Assembly: GCA_945865535.1 (NCBI GenBank)
Contig: CAMBDW010000006.1
Span: 1-64,000, forward strand
Direction of reading: 5' to 3'
Length of the DNA: 64,000 bases
From: Chryseobacterium gleum
GTDB lineage: Bacteria; Bacteroidota; Bacteroidia; Flavobacteriales; BACL11
Shown here: piece by piece, positions 35,510 to 44,184 of the stretch
Layout of the letters: each line of letters starts with the position of its first letter
Numbering within the stretch: position 1 is the stretch's first letter
Position numbers and translations under genes: made by a program
The notes under the pieces: generated by a model
What the model saw: only the letters and a program-made list of their open reading frames with translations
Databases searched by the model: none
What the model was told of the DNA's origin: nothing

Positions 35510-36799
35510 CTAACTATTCATCAACTCTTCTATTTCTTCTGCCTCAATCGGAATATTTTTCATTAAGTCGTCAGGTCCATTTGCCCTAACTAAAATATCA
35601 TTTTCCAATCTAATTCCTAAACCTTCTTCTTGAATGTAAATTCCAGGTTCGCAGGTAAATACCATACCTTCTTTCATTGGCCAGTCCAAATTGCCCACAT
35701 CATGCACGTCTAAACCTAAATAATGTGAGGTTCCGTGCATAAAGTACTTTTTGTACAATGGTTTTTCGCCATCTTGTTTTTGAACATCATGCTTGTCCAA
35801 AAGGCCTAATTTTATAAGCTCTAATTCCATTATTCTTCCTACTTCTTTATTATAATCTTTAAACATTGTACCTGGAGTAAGCATTTTGATTGCTTCTTTC
35901 ATTACATGCAGCACTGAATTATACACTGCTTTTTGCCTTTGTGAAAACCTACCATTTACCGGTACAGTTCTGGTAAAATCAGATGCGTAATTGGCATATT
36001 CAGCCCCAAAATCCATCAGCACCATATCGCCATCTTTACATTCTTTGTTGTTTTCTATATAATGTAAAACACAAGAATCAATACCGGATCCAATAATTGG
36101 TTGGAAAGCAAATCCATTGGATCTATTGCTTAAAAATTCATGGATTAATTCTGCTTCAATTTCATATTCCATAACCCCTGGCTTAATCATTGGCAAAATT
36201 CTTCTAAATCCTTTTTCGGTAATGTTACAAGCATTTTGAATTAACTCAATCTCTACTTCTGATTTTATCGATCTTAATTCGTGCATAATTGGAGCAACTT
36301 CTTTTATCAGTTTATTGGAAAATTTTTCCCCAATCATATTTCTAAACCTATCATCTCTTGTTTGTACTTTAGATGCGGCGCGGATATGGATGTTTTTATT
36401 AAGGTAAATAGCATCTGCTTTTGAGATGAGTTCAGCAAGCTTATCATCTAACTCATTTAACCAAAAAACTGTTTTTATACCAGATGTTTTTAGGGCTCCT
36501 TCTTTGGTGAGTTTTGCGCCCTCCCAAATTGCAATGTGCTCATTAGTTTCCTTTAAAAATAAAACTTCCCGCATATTTTTATAAGGATGATTTGGGGAAA
36601 TTATTAGAACGCTTTCCTCTTGATCTACCCCACTTAACCAAAACAAATCATTATTTTGTCTAAAAGGCATGGTGCCATCAGCATTGGTAGGCATTATATC
36701 ATTGGCATTAAAAATAGCGATATCATTGCCTGTTATTTTAGTATTAAATAATCCTCTATTTTTTATAAATAATTGATTGTTAATTGGTAAGTATTTCAT
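35510..36799 (-). CDS. pepP: Aminopeptidase P (Xaa-Pro aminopeptidase)
   Basis: Dinuclear-metal M24B peptidase that removes N-terminal residues before proline, 429 residues. The N-terminal creatinase-like domain (MPFRQNNDLFWLSGVDQEES) is followed by the pita-bread domain with metal ligands in LMDFGAEYANYASDFTRTV (two Asp), HGTSHYLGLDVHDVG (His), TCEPGIYI (Glu) and GIRLENDILV (Glu). No signal peptide, so cytoplasmic. The promoter element lies at 36821-36828. Confidence 0.93.
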   Translation of the reverse strand: MKYLPINNQLFIKNRGLFNTKITGNDIAIFNANDIMPTNADGTMPFRQNNDLFWLSGVDQEESVLIISPNHPYKNMREVLFLKETNEHIAIWEGAKLTKEGALKTSGIKTVFWLNELDDKLAELISKADAIYLNKNIHIRAASKVQTRDDRFRNMIGEKFSNKLIKEVAPIMHELRSIKSEVEIELIQNACNITEKGFRRILPMIKPGVMEYEIEAELIHEFLSNRSNGFAFQPIIGSGIDSCVLHYIENNKECKDGDMVLMDFGAEYANYASDFTRTVPVNGRFSQRQKAVYNSVLHVMKEAIKMLTPGTMFKDYNKEVGRIMELELIKLGLLDKHDVQKQDGEKPLYKKYFMHGTSHYLGLDVHDVGNLDWPMKEGMVFTCEPGIYIQEEGLGIRLENDILVRANGPDDLMKNIPIEAEEIEELMNS

Positions 36800-36820
36800 T
36801 GTTGTAAGATTTTAAAGCCT

Positions 36821-36828
36821 CAAAAATA
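36821..36828 (-). promoter_or_regulatory. -7 promoter element of pepP
   Basis: TATTTTTG on the minus strand, 21 bp before the ATG at 36799. Confidence 0.45.
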
Positions 36829-36909
36829 ATTAAAATCTTCAGTAATCTGTAATCATTCGGTATTAGAATTTATGTACTATAGAATAAGTGTTTTTAAAAT
36901 TTTGAGCCG

Positions 36910-36917
36910 TATATTTG
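36910..36917 (+). promoter_or_regulatory. -7 promoter element of sdhCAB
   Basis: TATATTTG ends 25 bp before the sdhC ATG at 36943. Confidence 0.5.
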
Positions 36918-36942
36918 CCTTTTAATATTATAACTTTATAAA

Positions 36943-37623
36943 ATGAGTAATGGATTATCAACTTCTTCTATAGGAAGAAAATTTTTAATGGCTCTTTCTG
37001 GTTTTTTTATGTTGTTATTTTTAACGCAACATTTAGTAATTAACTTACTTTCTGTCATTAGCCCAAATTCTTTTAATAATACCGCTCATTTTATGGGAAC
37101 CAATCCCCTTATTCAATTTGTGATGCAGCCAATATTAATACTGGGGTTTTTATTTCATCTAGCTATGGGGATGTATTTGGACTTTAAAAATCGTGCGGCT
37201 AGACCAATAAAATACGCTATGGATAACCCATCTGAAAATTCTAATTGGATGAGTAGAAATATGTTGATTACTGGAATTATGGTACTGCTTTTTCTAGGGC
37301 TTCATTTTTATGATTTCTGGATTCCTGAAATAAACACAAAATTTATTCAAGGCGATTGGTCGGGATTACAAAATGGGGAGTTTAGATATTGGGAAGAGTT
37401 ACATCATAAATTTCAGAACTCCATTAGAGTTGCAATCTATTGTGGTGCTTTTGTCTTTCTTGGTTTGCATTTAGCCCATGGATTTCAATCCGCTTTTCAG
37501 TCAGTTGGATTTAACCATAATCAATATACTCCATTAATTAAAAAATTAGCAAACATCTATGCAGTCTTAGTGCCAGCTGGATTTATTTTTATTGCACTAT
37601 TTCATAACCTTACTTCATACTAA
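36943..37623 (+). CDS. sdhC: Succinate dehydrogenase cytochrome b subunit
   Basis: Membrane anchor that binds heme b and quinone. 226 residues with five helices (about 10-35, 55-85, 100-122, 158-185, 200-222) and helix histidines ([34 protein letters not shown]), the pattern of the single-subunit di-heme type B anchor found in Bacteroidota and Epsilonproteobacteria. First gene of sdhCAB; the sdhA ATG follows 10 bp after its stop. Confidence 0.93.
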   Translation: MSNGLSTSSIGRKFLMALSGFFMLLFLTQHLVINLLSVISPNSFNNTAHFMGTNPLIQFVMQPILILGFLFHLAMGMYLDFKNRAARPIKYAMDNPSENSNWMSRNMLITGIMVLLFLGLHFYDFWIPEINTKFIQGDWSGLQNGEFRYWEELHHKFQNSIRVAIYCGAFVFLGLHLAHGFQSAFQSVGFNHNQYTPLIKKLANIYAVLVPAGFIFIALFHNLTSY

Positions 37624-37633
37624 AAAGTATACT

Positions 37634-39649
37634 ATGTCAATTTTAGATTCTAAAATACCCGCAGGCCCTTTAAAAGATAAGTGGACAAGTCATAAAAATA
37701 ATATCAATTTAGTTAGCCCAGCAAATAAGCGAAACATTGATATTATTGTTGTGGGCACAGGTTTAGCAGGCGCATCTGCAGCTGCATCTCTTGCGGAAAT
37801 GGGATATAATGTAAAAGCGTTTTGCTACCAAGATTCTCCAAGAAGAGCTCATTCAATTGCAGCCCAAGGAGGAATAAATGCCGCTAAGAACTACCAAAAT
37901 GACGGAGATTCTATTTACCGTCTTTTTTATGATACCGTTAAAGGAGGAGATTACAGATCTAGAGAGGCAAATGTTCATAGATTAGCGGAGGTTTCAGGCA
38001 ATATTATTGATCAATGTGTTGCTCAGGGAGTCCCTTTTGGAAGAGATTATGGAGGGCTTTTAGATAATCGTTCATTTGGAGGAGTTTTAGTATCTAGAAC
38101 TTTTTATGCTAAAGGACAAACAGGTCAGCAGCTTTTACTTGGTGCTTATTCAGCTATGAATAGGCAAATTGGAAAAGGCAAGATTAAAATGTTTAATAGA
38201 CATGAAATGGTTGAGCTTGTAAAAGTAGATGGTAAGGCTAGAGGAATTATTGCAAGGGATTTAGAAACAGGAGCCTTAGAACGACATTCGGCTCATGCAG
38301 TTGTTATTGCAAGTGGAGGATATGGAAATGTATTTTTCTTATCTACAAATGCTATGGGATCTAATGCGTCTGCTGCTTGGAAAATACATAAAAAAGGTGC
38401 TTATTTTGCCAATCCTTGCTATACTCAAATTCATCCAACTTGCATTCCAAGAAGTGGGGAACATCAATCAAAACTTACCTTAATGTCGGAGTCTTTAAGA
38501 AATGACGGCAGAATATGGGTTCCTAAAAATATAGAGGATGCTAGATCAATAAGAGAAGGAAAATTAAAACCCACCGATATAACTGAAGAAAATAGAGATT
38601 ATTACTTAGAGAGAAGATATCCTGCATTTGGGAATTTAGTGCCTAGAGATATCGCATCAAGAGCTGCAAAAGAAATATGTGATGCTGGTTATGGGATTAA
38701 TAATACTGGAGAAGCTGTCTATTTAGATTTTGCTTCAGCAATTAAAAGGTATGGAGAACAACAAGCAGCAATTTCAAGATTAGAAAATCCATCAGAAGAA
38801 GCGATTTTAAAATTAGGGGAGACTATAATTGCAGCAAAATATGGAAATCTTTTTCAGATGTATGAAAAAATTGTTGCGGAAAATCCTTATAAAACTCCAA
38901 TGATGATTTATCCTGCTGTACATTACACTATGGGAGGCGTTTGGGTGGATTACAATTTGATGACGACTATAGAGGGATGTTATTGTATTGGAGAAGCCAA
39001 TTTTTCAGAGCATGGAGCTAACCGATTAGGAGCTTCTGCACTCATGCAAGGATTAGCAGATGGTTATTTTGTTTTGCCTTACACAATAGGAGATTATCTT
39101 TCCAATGAAATTAGAACTGGAAAAATAGCTACAGATACCCCTGAGTTTATTTCAGCTGAGAAGGAAGTTTCAGATAGAATTGAACGATTAATGGCTGTTA
39201 AAGGGACTAAATCGGTAGATTATTTTCACAAACTTTTAGGTAAAATAATGTGGGATTATGTTGGCATGGCAAGAAATGAAGAGGGGCTTAACAAAGCAAT
39301 ACTTGAGATAAAAAAAATCCGAAATGATTTTTGGAATGATGTTAGAATTCCAGGAGATAAAAATTCGTTAAATGCAGAATTAGACAAAGCAGGGAGAGTG
39401 GCTGATTTTTTAGAATTAGGAGAGCTTTTTGCAAAAGATGCACTACATAGAAAAGAAAGTTGTGGTGGGCATTTTCGAGAAGAGTCAGTGGAATTAGATG
39501 GTCCCCAAAAAGGAGAGGCTAAACGAAATGACAAAGATTTCTCATATGTTGCCGCTTGGGAATATAAAGACAACCCCTCAAATGCGATAATTCATAAAGA
39601 AGAATTAACGTTTAATGATATTGAATTAAAACAAAGATCTTATAAATAG
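37634..39649 (+). CDS. sdhA: Succinate dehydrogenase flavoprotein subunit
   Basis: Oxidises succinate to fumarate with covalent FAD. 671 residues: dinucleotide fold [20 protein letters not shown] (about 38-57), the FAD-attachment His in [18 protein letters not shown], substrate-site HPTCIPRSG and the [20 protein letters not shown] loop. The ATG at 37634 ([14 protein letters not shown]) is taken; the open frame extends back into sdhC by 14 codons. Confidence 0.97.
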   Translation: MSILDSKIPAGPLKDKWTSHKNNINLVSPANKRNIDIIVVGTGLAGASAAASLAEMGYNVKAFCYQDSPRRAHSIAAQGGINAAKNYQNDGDSIYRLFYDTVKGGDYRSREANVHRLAEVSGNIIDQCVAQGVPFGRDYGGLLDNRSFGGVLVSRTFYAKGQTGQQLLLGAYSAMNRQIGKGKIKMFNRHEMVELVKVDGKARGIIARDLETGALERHSAHAVVIASGGYGNVFFLSTNAMGSNASAAWKIHKKGAYFANPCYTQIHPTCIPRSGEHQSKLTLMSESLRNDGRIWVPKNIEDARSIREGKLKPTDITEENRDYYLERRYPAFGNLVPRDIASRAAKEICDAGYGINNTGEAVYLDFASAIKRYGEQQAAISRLENPSEEAILKLGETIIAAKYGNLFQMYEKIVAENPYKTPMMIYPAVHYTMGGVWVDYNLMTTIEGCYCIGEANFSEHGANRLGASALMQGLADGYFVLPYTIGDYLSNEIRTGKIATDTPEFISAEKEVSDRIERLMAVKGTKSVDYFHKLLGKIMWDYVGMARNEEGLNKAILEIKKIRNDFWNDVRIPGDKNSLNAELDKAGRVADFLELGELFAKDALHRKESCGGHFREESVELDGPQKGEAKRNDKDFSYVAAWEYKDNPSNAIIHKEELTFNDIELKQRSYK

Positions 39650-39654
39650 AAATT

Positions 39655-40401
39655 ATGAATTTCACTTTAAAAGTTTGGAGACAAAAAAATAGAGAAGAAA
39701 AAGGCGGATTGGAAAGCTATAATATTTCGGGAATTTCTGAACATTCTTCATTTTTAGAAATGCTAGATGTTATGAATGAACAGCTGATAAGTGAAGGAAA
39801 TACCCCAATTGCTTTTGATCACGATTGTCGAGAAGGAATATGTGGAAGCTGTTCCCTTTACATAAATGGAGAGGCTCATGGTCCTGACAGAAAAGTTACT
39901 ACTTGTCAATTGCATATGCGTATGTTTAAAGATGGTGAAACTATTTATATTGAACCATGGCGTTCTGCCGCAATGCCAATAATTAAGGATCTAGTTGTGG
40001 ATCGATCTTCTTTTGATAGAATTCAGCAAGCAGGAGGATTCATTTCGGTAAATACTTCTGGGAACACTCAAGATGCCAATGCATTACCCATTCCTAAAAT
40101 GAATGCAGATAAAGCATTTGATGTTGCCGCATGTATTGGTTGTGGGGCTTGTGTTGCTACTTGTAAAAATTCTTCTGCAATGTTATTTGTAGCTGCTAAA
40201 GTTTCTCAATTTGCATACTTACCTCAAGGTCAAGTTGAAGCAAAACAGAGAGTTTTAAATATGGTAGAACAAATGGATAAAGAAGGATTTGGTAATTGTA
40301 CCAACACTGGAGCATGTGAAATTGAATGCCCAAAAAGTATCTCTATTGAATATATCGCTAAAATGAATAGGGAATATTTATCAGCTTCTTATTCAGAATA
40401 A
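39655..40401 (+). CDS. sdhB: Succinate dehydrogenase iron-sulfur subunit
   Basis: Electron-transfer subunit, 248 residues. Cysteines for the [2Fe-2S] cluster lie in [14 protein letters not shown] with a fourth in KVTTCQLHM; the [4Fe-4S] and [3Fe-4S] ligands lie in [15 protein letters not shown] and [18 protein letters not shown] 5 bp after the sdhA stop. The protein works together with the Fe-S assembly genes encoded 4 kb downstream. Confidence 0.97.
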   Translation: MNFTLKVWRQKNREEKGGLESYNISGISEHSSFLEMLDVMNEQLISEGNTPIAFDHDCREGICGSCSLYINGEAHGPDRKVTTCQLHMRMFKDGETIYIEPWRSAAMPIIKDLVVDRSSFDRIQQAGGFISVNTSGNTQDANALPIPKMNADKAFDVAACIGCGACVATCKNSSAMLFVAAKVSQFAYLPQGQVEAKQRVLNMVEQMDKEGFGNCTNTGACEIECPKSISIEYIAKMNREYLSASYSE

Positions 40402-40452
40402 TAACTAGATTGAAATCTTACTTATGCTGACTTTTTTCTCATAATTTTTCTA

Positions 40453-40460
40453 TACGTTTG
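40453..40460 (+). promoter_or_regulatory. -7 promoter element of hupE, leaderless spacing
   Basis: TACGTTTG ends only 4 bp before the ATG at 40465. The signal peptide fixes this start, so the mRNA should have almost no 5' leader. Confidence 0.5.
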
Positions 40461-40464
40461 CTCT

Positions 40465-41295
40465 ATGAAAAAACTATCACTACTTCTACTACTTTTTATC
40501 CCTTTGCTTGGATGGTCTCATGGGGTCCCAGAATCAACAATTAATGCCATGGCTGATGCCTCATTAATTGATTTTATTTTTTTTGGTGCAGAACATATGC
40601 TTACGGGCTATGATCATATTTTATTTCTTATTGGGGTAGTATTTTTTCTCACCAATTTCCTTGATATTTTTAAATTCATAACCGCCTTTACGGTGGCACA
40701 TTGTATCGTACTTATTTTTGCTACTTTTTACGGCATTACAGCCAATGCTTATTTAATTGATGCAGTTATTGCTTTTAGTGTTATCTACAAAGGATTTGAA
40801 AACCTAGATGGCTTTAAAAAATGGTTTTCTATCAATGCTCCAAATTTAGTTTTAATGGTTTTTGTATTTGGCTTAATTCACGGATTTGGGCTATCTACAA
40901 AATTACAAGAGGTGGCAGCTGCAACAAGCATTCACTTATCTCTATCTCAAATATTATGCTTTAATTTAGGAGTTGAGGTAGGGCAAATTGCAGTATTAAT
41001 AATCGTTTTTCCACTACTTTCAATGGTTAGGGGGAAGCTGTTTGACAAAGTTTCAAATTGGATATTAGTGGCAGCAGGAGTGTTATTGTTAATCTATCAA
41101 CTTAATGGTTTTTTTACTGATAAAGGAAATCATCAACATCCCGTAAAAGAGCCCATTGAGCATTTCGAGCTCAATCATCACGAACATTCCCATGATGAAT
41201 TACCTCATCAACATCACGCAGAAGATTCTGTTGAGCATCATGAGCACGATCATAACGAGCATTCCCATGGTGATGGGCATTCGCATAGTCATTAG
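40465..41295 (+). CDS. HupE/UreJ family metal permease-like protein with His-rich tail
   Basis: 276 residues: signal peptide MKKLSLLLLLFIPLLGWSHG, then five or six helices with the family motifs FGAEHMLTGYDHILFLIG, FTVAHCIVLI, GLIHGFGLS and LGVEVGQIAVL. From about residue 226 the tail is packed with histidines (HHEHSHDELPHQHHAED, HHEHDHNEHSHGDGHSHSH), a likely metal buffer. HupE/UreJ proteins move nickel, cobalt or other metal ions. No hydrogenase or urease gene is in view, so the metal is unknown. A hairpin follows at 41402-41425. Confidence 0.88.
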   Translation: MKKLSLLLLLFIPLLGWSHGVPESTINAMADASLIDFIFFGAEHMLTGYDHILFLIGVVFFLTNFLDIFKFITAFTVAHCIVLIFATFYGITANAYLIDAVIAFSVIYKGFENLDGFKKWFSINAPNLVLMVFVFGLIHGFGLSTKLQEVAAATSIHLSLSQILCFNLGVEVGQIAVLIIVFPLLSMVRGKLFDKVSNWILVAAGVLLLIYQLNGFFTDKGNHQHPVKEPIEHFELNHHEHSHDELPHQHHAEDSVEHHEHDHNEHSHGDGHSHSH

Positions 41296-41401
41296 AACGA
41301 CTGATTCTAACCCGTTGTTATTTTATCTTTGATCGAAAGAACTTTTTTAGAGGAATATTTTGTTTTAGTTTGTAATTTACTACCCCTACTTTTTTAAATA
41401 A

Positions 41402-41425
41402 AAACCCACTCATTTGAGTGGGTTT
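41402..41425 (+). terminator. Hairpin after hupE (repeat copy A)
   Basis: AAACCCACTC / GAGTGGGTTT, a perfect 10-bp stem with a 4-nt loop, followed by T-rich sequence. The hairpin plus its tail is repeated at 42916-42952. Confidence 0.8.
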
Positions 41426-41443
41426 ATTGTTAAGTGGGTCCTT
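41405..41443 (+). repeat. Dispersed hairpin repeat, copy A
   Basis: The 39-nt unit runs CCCACTC, 4-nt loop, GAGTGGGTTTATT, then a spacer and GTGGGTCCTT. It aligns with copy B (42916-42952) with three substitutions and two one-base gaps, in the same orientation 1.5 kb apart. The pair brackets the YceI-HxlR cassette. Confidence 0.75.
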
Positions 41444-41574
41444 TTATAAATTGTTAGTTATTGTGTCTTATTTTGCTGCTCCAATAAAACTATATCTTCT
41501 TTTGATAAATACATATACAATAATATAAATAACCTCTTTAATGAATCAAGGGTTGATATTAATAATTACTTAGT
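41444..41574. other. Intergenic stretch without recognisable gene
   Basis: AT-rich sequence between the hairpin behind hupE and a small minus-strand ORF. I see no ORF, repeat or RNA structure here. Confidence 0.5.
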
Positions 41575-41751
41575 TTAACTATTAACGGTATAGCTCCCTT
41601 GTGGATACTTACTTAGCCATCTACTTAATTGTTGTTGATTCCTTAAAGTAACAATAAGTTTATCAACCTTAAAAATAATAAGTGGCTTTATTGCCTTTAA
41701 TTTTTGAAGATTTTTAATTTTTGTAGACTTTGAAATTCTTTTTTTTGACAT
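41575..41751 (-). CDS. Possible 58-residue basic protein
   Basis: ATG at 41751 opens 58 codons. The product has a Lys-rich start (MSKKRISKSTKIKNLQKLKA), a short hydrophobic strand (KPLIIFKVDKLIVTL) and RNQQQLSRWLSKYPQGSY near the end. The composition looks like a real small nucleic-acid-binding or regulatory protein rather than noise. It lies 35 bp behind the YceI gene on the same strand, so it could be co-transcribed. No family recognised. Confidence 0.45.
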   Translation of the reverse strand: MSKKRISKSTKIKNLQKLKAIKPLIIFKVDKLIVTLRNQQQLSRWLSKYPQGSYTVNS

Positions 41752-41786
41752 ACTATTTTTTTACAAATTCTGGTCTCTTCAAAAGC

Positions 41787-42464
41787 TTAGAATGAAAGAT
41801 TTATATTTAAATCAAATTCATCATAAATCATATTGTCCCCTAAACCATCAAAGAAACTTCCAGAACCATATTTAACATTAAATTTTGTTCGATCAATTTT
41901 AATTTTTGCAGTTGCACTATTTTTATTAAGTGTTGTATTAAATTGCACAACTTCTGTTTTACCCTTTATTGTTATGTCTGCTGTGCATTCATATATATTT
42001 CCTTTCTGTTTTATAACTTTCTTAATTTTTAGAGTTGCAGTTGGGAACTTTGTTACACCAAAAAAATCATCAGATTTCAAGTGTCCCTCTAATTTTCCTT
42101 TATATTCTCCAGAAAGATCTGTACAAACTAAACTATTCATATCAATCTCAAATTCTCCTCCAATTAGTTCCTCCTTATTAAATTTAAGTAAACCTGACTT
42201 TATCTTTATTACACCTTCATGACTTCCTGTAACTTTATTTCCTTTCCATAATACAGTACTATTCTTGGTATTTATTTCTTTATCATTTTTAGGTGTGATA
42301 GTTATTGCATACGATATTGATGAGAATAAGATCGATATTATCAATACTATAGATTTTAGTGCATTTTTCATATCTAAATGAGACCCATCACAATTTCCAT
42401 TTGGATCTTTTGTTTTTCCACATTGACATTTGTTCCTTTTTTTTAGATTAAATAAATTTTTCAT
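41787..42464 (-). CDS. YceI domain protein with an N-terminal CDGSH-like motif
   Basis: 225 residues in three parts. Residues 13-29 (CQCGKTKDPNGNCDGSH) match the CDGSH [2Fe-2S] pattern C-x-C-...-C-D-G-S-H, with one residue more than usual between the second and third Cys. Residues 32-53 (MKNALKSIVLIISILFSS) form a signal peptide or membrane helix. The rest is a YceI-type lipocalin (VLWKGNKVTGSHEGVIKIKS, GHLKSDDFFGVTKFPTATL, CTADITIKGKTEVVQFN) of the kind that binds polyisoprenoids in the periplasm. Translation from the second ATG (M32) would give a plain exported YceI, so the fusion depends on which start is used. Divergent from an HxlR regulator. Confidence 0.83.
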   Translation of the reverse strand: MKNLFNLKKRNKCQCGKTKDPNGNCDGSHLDMKNALKSIVLIISILFSSISYAITITPKNDKEINTKNSTVLWKGNKVTGSHEGVIKIKSGLLKFNKEELIGGEFEIDMNSLVCTDLSGEYKGKLEGHLKSDDFFGVTKFPTATLKIKKVIKQKGNIYECTADITIKGKTEVVQFNTTLNKNSATAKIKIDRTKFNVKYGSGSFFDGLGDNMIYDEFDLNINLSF

Positions 42465-42504
42465 TTTTTTCTTATTTATGTTATTATTAGTTATTAGTTT
42501 TGCA

Positions 42505-42581
42505 AAGTAACTAATAAAAGAAATATAAAGTAACTGTCACTTTTTAGTTACTAATAAAAAACTAGTAACATTTAAGTAACT
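42505..42581. promoter_or_regulatory. Array of AGTAACT boxes between the YceI and HxlR genes
   Basis: The heptamer AGTAACT (or its inverse) occurs at 42506-42512, 42529-42535, 42546-42552 (inverted, AGTTACT) and 42575-42581, with a one-mismatch copy at 42564-42570. Three copies extend to AGTnACTAATAA. The 42529/42546 pair forms an inverted repeat with a 10-bp spacer. This is the shape expected for an HxlR dimer operator controlling both divergent genes; binding is inference. Confidence 0.6.
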
Positions 42582-42597
42582 AATAAGATAGGGACTA

Positions 42598-42914
42598 TGA
42601 ATAAAGAAAATAAATTGTGTACTGCAAGTATTTTTACAGAAAAATTGGGTGGTAAGTGGAAATTGGCAATAATATATCATCTTAGTAATAAAAGTTTAAG
42701 ATTTGGTCAACTTGCAGTTGTAATTGATGGGATTTCTAGAAAAGTATTGACTGATCATTTAAATCAGTTGGTTGATGATAATTTAATAAGTAGGGAGTCA
42801 TTTAAGGAAACTCCACCTAGAGTAGAGTATTCTTTAACTAATGCTGCAAAAAAATTACAACCCGTGCTTAAATCTATTGATAGTTGGGTTAGAGATAGCT
42901 ATGCTAAAACATAA
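42598..42914 (+). CDS. HxlR family winged-helix regulator
   Basis: 105-residue MarR-like winged-helix repressor/activator. It has the HxlR core: C8 at the conserved N-terminal position, LGGKWKLAIIYHL, LRFGQLAVVIDGISRKVLTDHLNQL (recognition helix) and the wing PPRVEYSLTNAAKKL. In other bacteria that single Cys senses quinones, aldehydes or hypochlorite (YodB, HypR). It most likely controls the divergent CDGSH-YceI gene and itself through the AGTAACT boxes upstream. Hairpin copy B begins at its stop codon. Confidence 0.92.
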
Positions 42915-42915
42915 C

Positions 42916-42952
42916 CCCACTCAAATGAGTGGGTTTATTATTAGTGGGCCTT
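42916..42952 (+). repeat. Dispersed hairpin repeat, copy B
   Basis: Second copy of the 41405-41443 unit (CCCACTC, loop AAAT, GAGTGGGTTTATT, then AGTGGGCCTT). It begins 2 bp after the HxlR stop and probably terminates that gene. A further small stem TGGGC/GCCCA at 42945-42959 follows. Confidence 0.75.
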
Positions 42953-42981
42953 ACGCCCAAGTACTAACTTTAGTAGTCAGC

Positions 42982-43092
42982 CTAATAATCGAGTAAATAA
43001 GCAAAAATTAGTGGTACAACAATAGTTGCATCAGATTCAATTATAAATTTTGGGGTATCAAGATCCAATTTTCCCCATGTTATTTTTTCATC
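42982..43092 (-). pseudogene. 3' remnant of a deoxyhypusine synthase-like gene
   Basis: The minus strand encodes DEKITWGKLDLDTPKFII followed by ESDATIVVPLIFAYLLDY and a stop (42982-42984). This is the C-terminal end of the bacterial deoxyhypusine synthase family, including the SWGK-like motif and the closing DATIVxPL segment. Only 36 codons remain. Upstream the same frame enters the thiL coding sequence, which is read in another frame, and then hits a TGA. So the gene has lost about nine tenths of its length, and the break lies next to the last codons of thiL. Confidence 0.72.
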
Positions 43093-44132
43093 CCATCCCA
43101 GCCCTGTGCAGTTAAAGGATGAGAACTTCCGTCATTGGCTATAAAATTATTTCCTTCCGATATATCGCTAACAAAACCTATAATTGTAAAATCAGGATCT
43201 TTCTTTAATTTTTCATAATGATCTTGGCTTACTGTAAATAATAGTTCATAATCTTCACCCCCATTTAAAGCGCACACAATAGGATTCAAATTAAACTCAT
43301 TAGCTAAATTCATAGCAGTATAATCTACTGGTATTTTGTCTTCATGTATTGTAATACCAACATTTGAAGATTTTGAAATATGCAAAACTTCTGAAGAAAG
43401 TCCATCAGAAATATCAATCATTGATGTAGGCACAATTCCCAACTCTTTTAAAATTTTGATATATTTTGTTCCTGCTTCTGGCTTTAGTTGCCTTTTAAGC
43501 ACATAATCATTGCCGTGTAAATCGGGTTGCATTGTTGGATTTTCTTTAAACATGACATTCTCTCTATTTAAAAGCTGCAATCCTAAATAAGCCGCCCCCA
43601 AATCTCCGGTACATACTACTAAATCATGAACCTTTGCCCCACTTCTAAAAGTGATTTTATCCTTTTCAACTTCGCCCAAAACCGTAACGCTTATCATTAA
43701 TCCAGAAGTTGAAGAAGTGGTATCCCCTCCCACTAAATCCACCCCATAATTTTCGCAGGCCAATTTAATTCCATCATACAATTCTTCAAGAGCCTCAACT
43801 GTAAATCGGTTACTCATTGCAAGTCCAACAGTAATTTGCTTAGCCGCACCATTCATAGCGCAGATATCAGAAACATTTACAGCAACAGTTTTGTACCCCA
43901 AATGTTTTAATGGCACATAAGCCAAATCAAAATGGACTCCCTCAACTAGCAAATCCGTGCTTACTACCTGGTATTTATCTCCCATATCTATAACGGCCGC
44001 ATCATCACCAATTCCAAGAATTGAGCTCTCATTTTTAAGCTTAATATCTTTTGTAAGATGGTCAATCAAGCCAAATTCTCCCAAGCTTTCAATGGATGTA
44101 ATATTCACTCCTTTTTCTTCAAATATATTCAT
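43080..44132 (-). CDS. thiL: Thiamine-monophosphate kinase
   Basis: Phosphorylates thiamine phosphate to thiamine pyrophosphate. 350 residues with GDDAAVIDMGDKYQVVSTDLLVEGVHFDL, the metal-binding DLVGGDTTSS and VLGEV, SMIDISDGLSSE and CALNGGEDYELLF. The start is fixed by NITSIESLGEFGLIDHL. The usual family end (HPLTAQGW) is reached, but the final codons D-G-M-K-K and the stop seem to come from the start of the fused deoxyhypusine synthase remnant in another frame. Confidence 0.95.
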   Translation of the reverse strand: MNIFEEKGVNITSIESLGEFGLIDHLTKDIKLKNESSILGIGDDAAVIDMGDKYQVVSTDLLVEGVHFDLAYVPLKHLGYKTVAVNVSDICAMNGAAKQITVGLAMSNRFTVEALEELYDGIKLACENYGVDLVGGDTTSSTSGLMISVTVLGEVEKDKITFRSGAKVHDLVVCTGDLGAAYLGLQLLNRENVMFKENPTMQPDLHGNDYVLKRQLKPEAGTKYIKILKELGIVPTSMIDISDGLSSEVLHISKSSNVGITIHEDKIPVDYTAMNLANEFNLNPIVCALNGGEDYELLFTVSQDHYEKLKKDPDFTIIGFVSDISEGNNFIANDGSSHPLTAQGWDGMKK

Positions 44133-44136
44133 GACA

Positions 44137-44144
44137 CAAAGATA
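44137..44144 (-). promoter_or_regulatory. -7 promoter element of thiL, leaderless spacing
   Basis: TATCTTTG on the minus strand ends 4 bp before the thiL ATG, so transcription should begin at or next to the start codon. No TPP riboswitch could fit in such a leader. Confidence 0.5.
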
Positions 44145-44184
44145 TACAAATCTGCTCTTTATTTCGTATTATTGCCGCCCTAAA

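Noticed and set aside
40465-41295. Part of a hydrogenase or urease cluster
   Set aside because: No hyp, hup or ure gene is near HupE; its neighbours are sdhB and the YceI cassette.
41833-42222. Plus-strand open frame of 129 codons opposite the YceI gene
   Set aside because: Its product is Ser/Leu/Phe-rich, as expected for the reverse strand of the real gene, and the YceI reading frame carries all family motifs.
42505-42581. CRISPR-like array
   Set aside because: Repeats are only seven to twelve bases, irregularly spaced and partly inverted, and lie in a divergent promoter; no cas genes are present.
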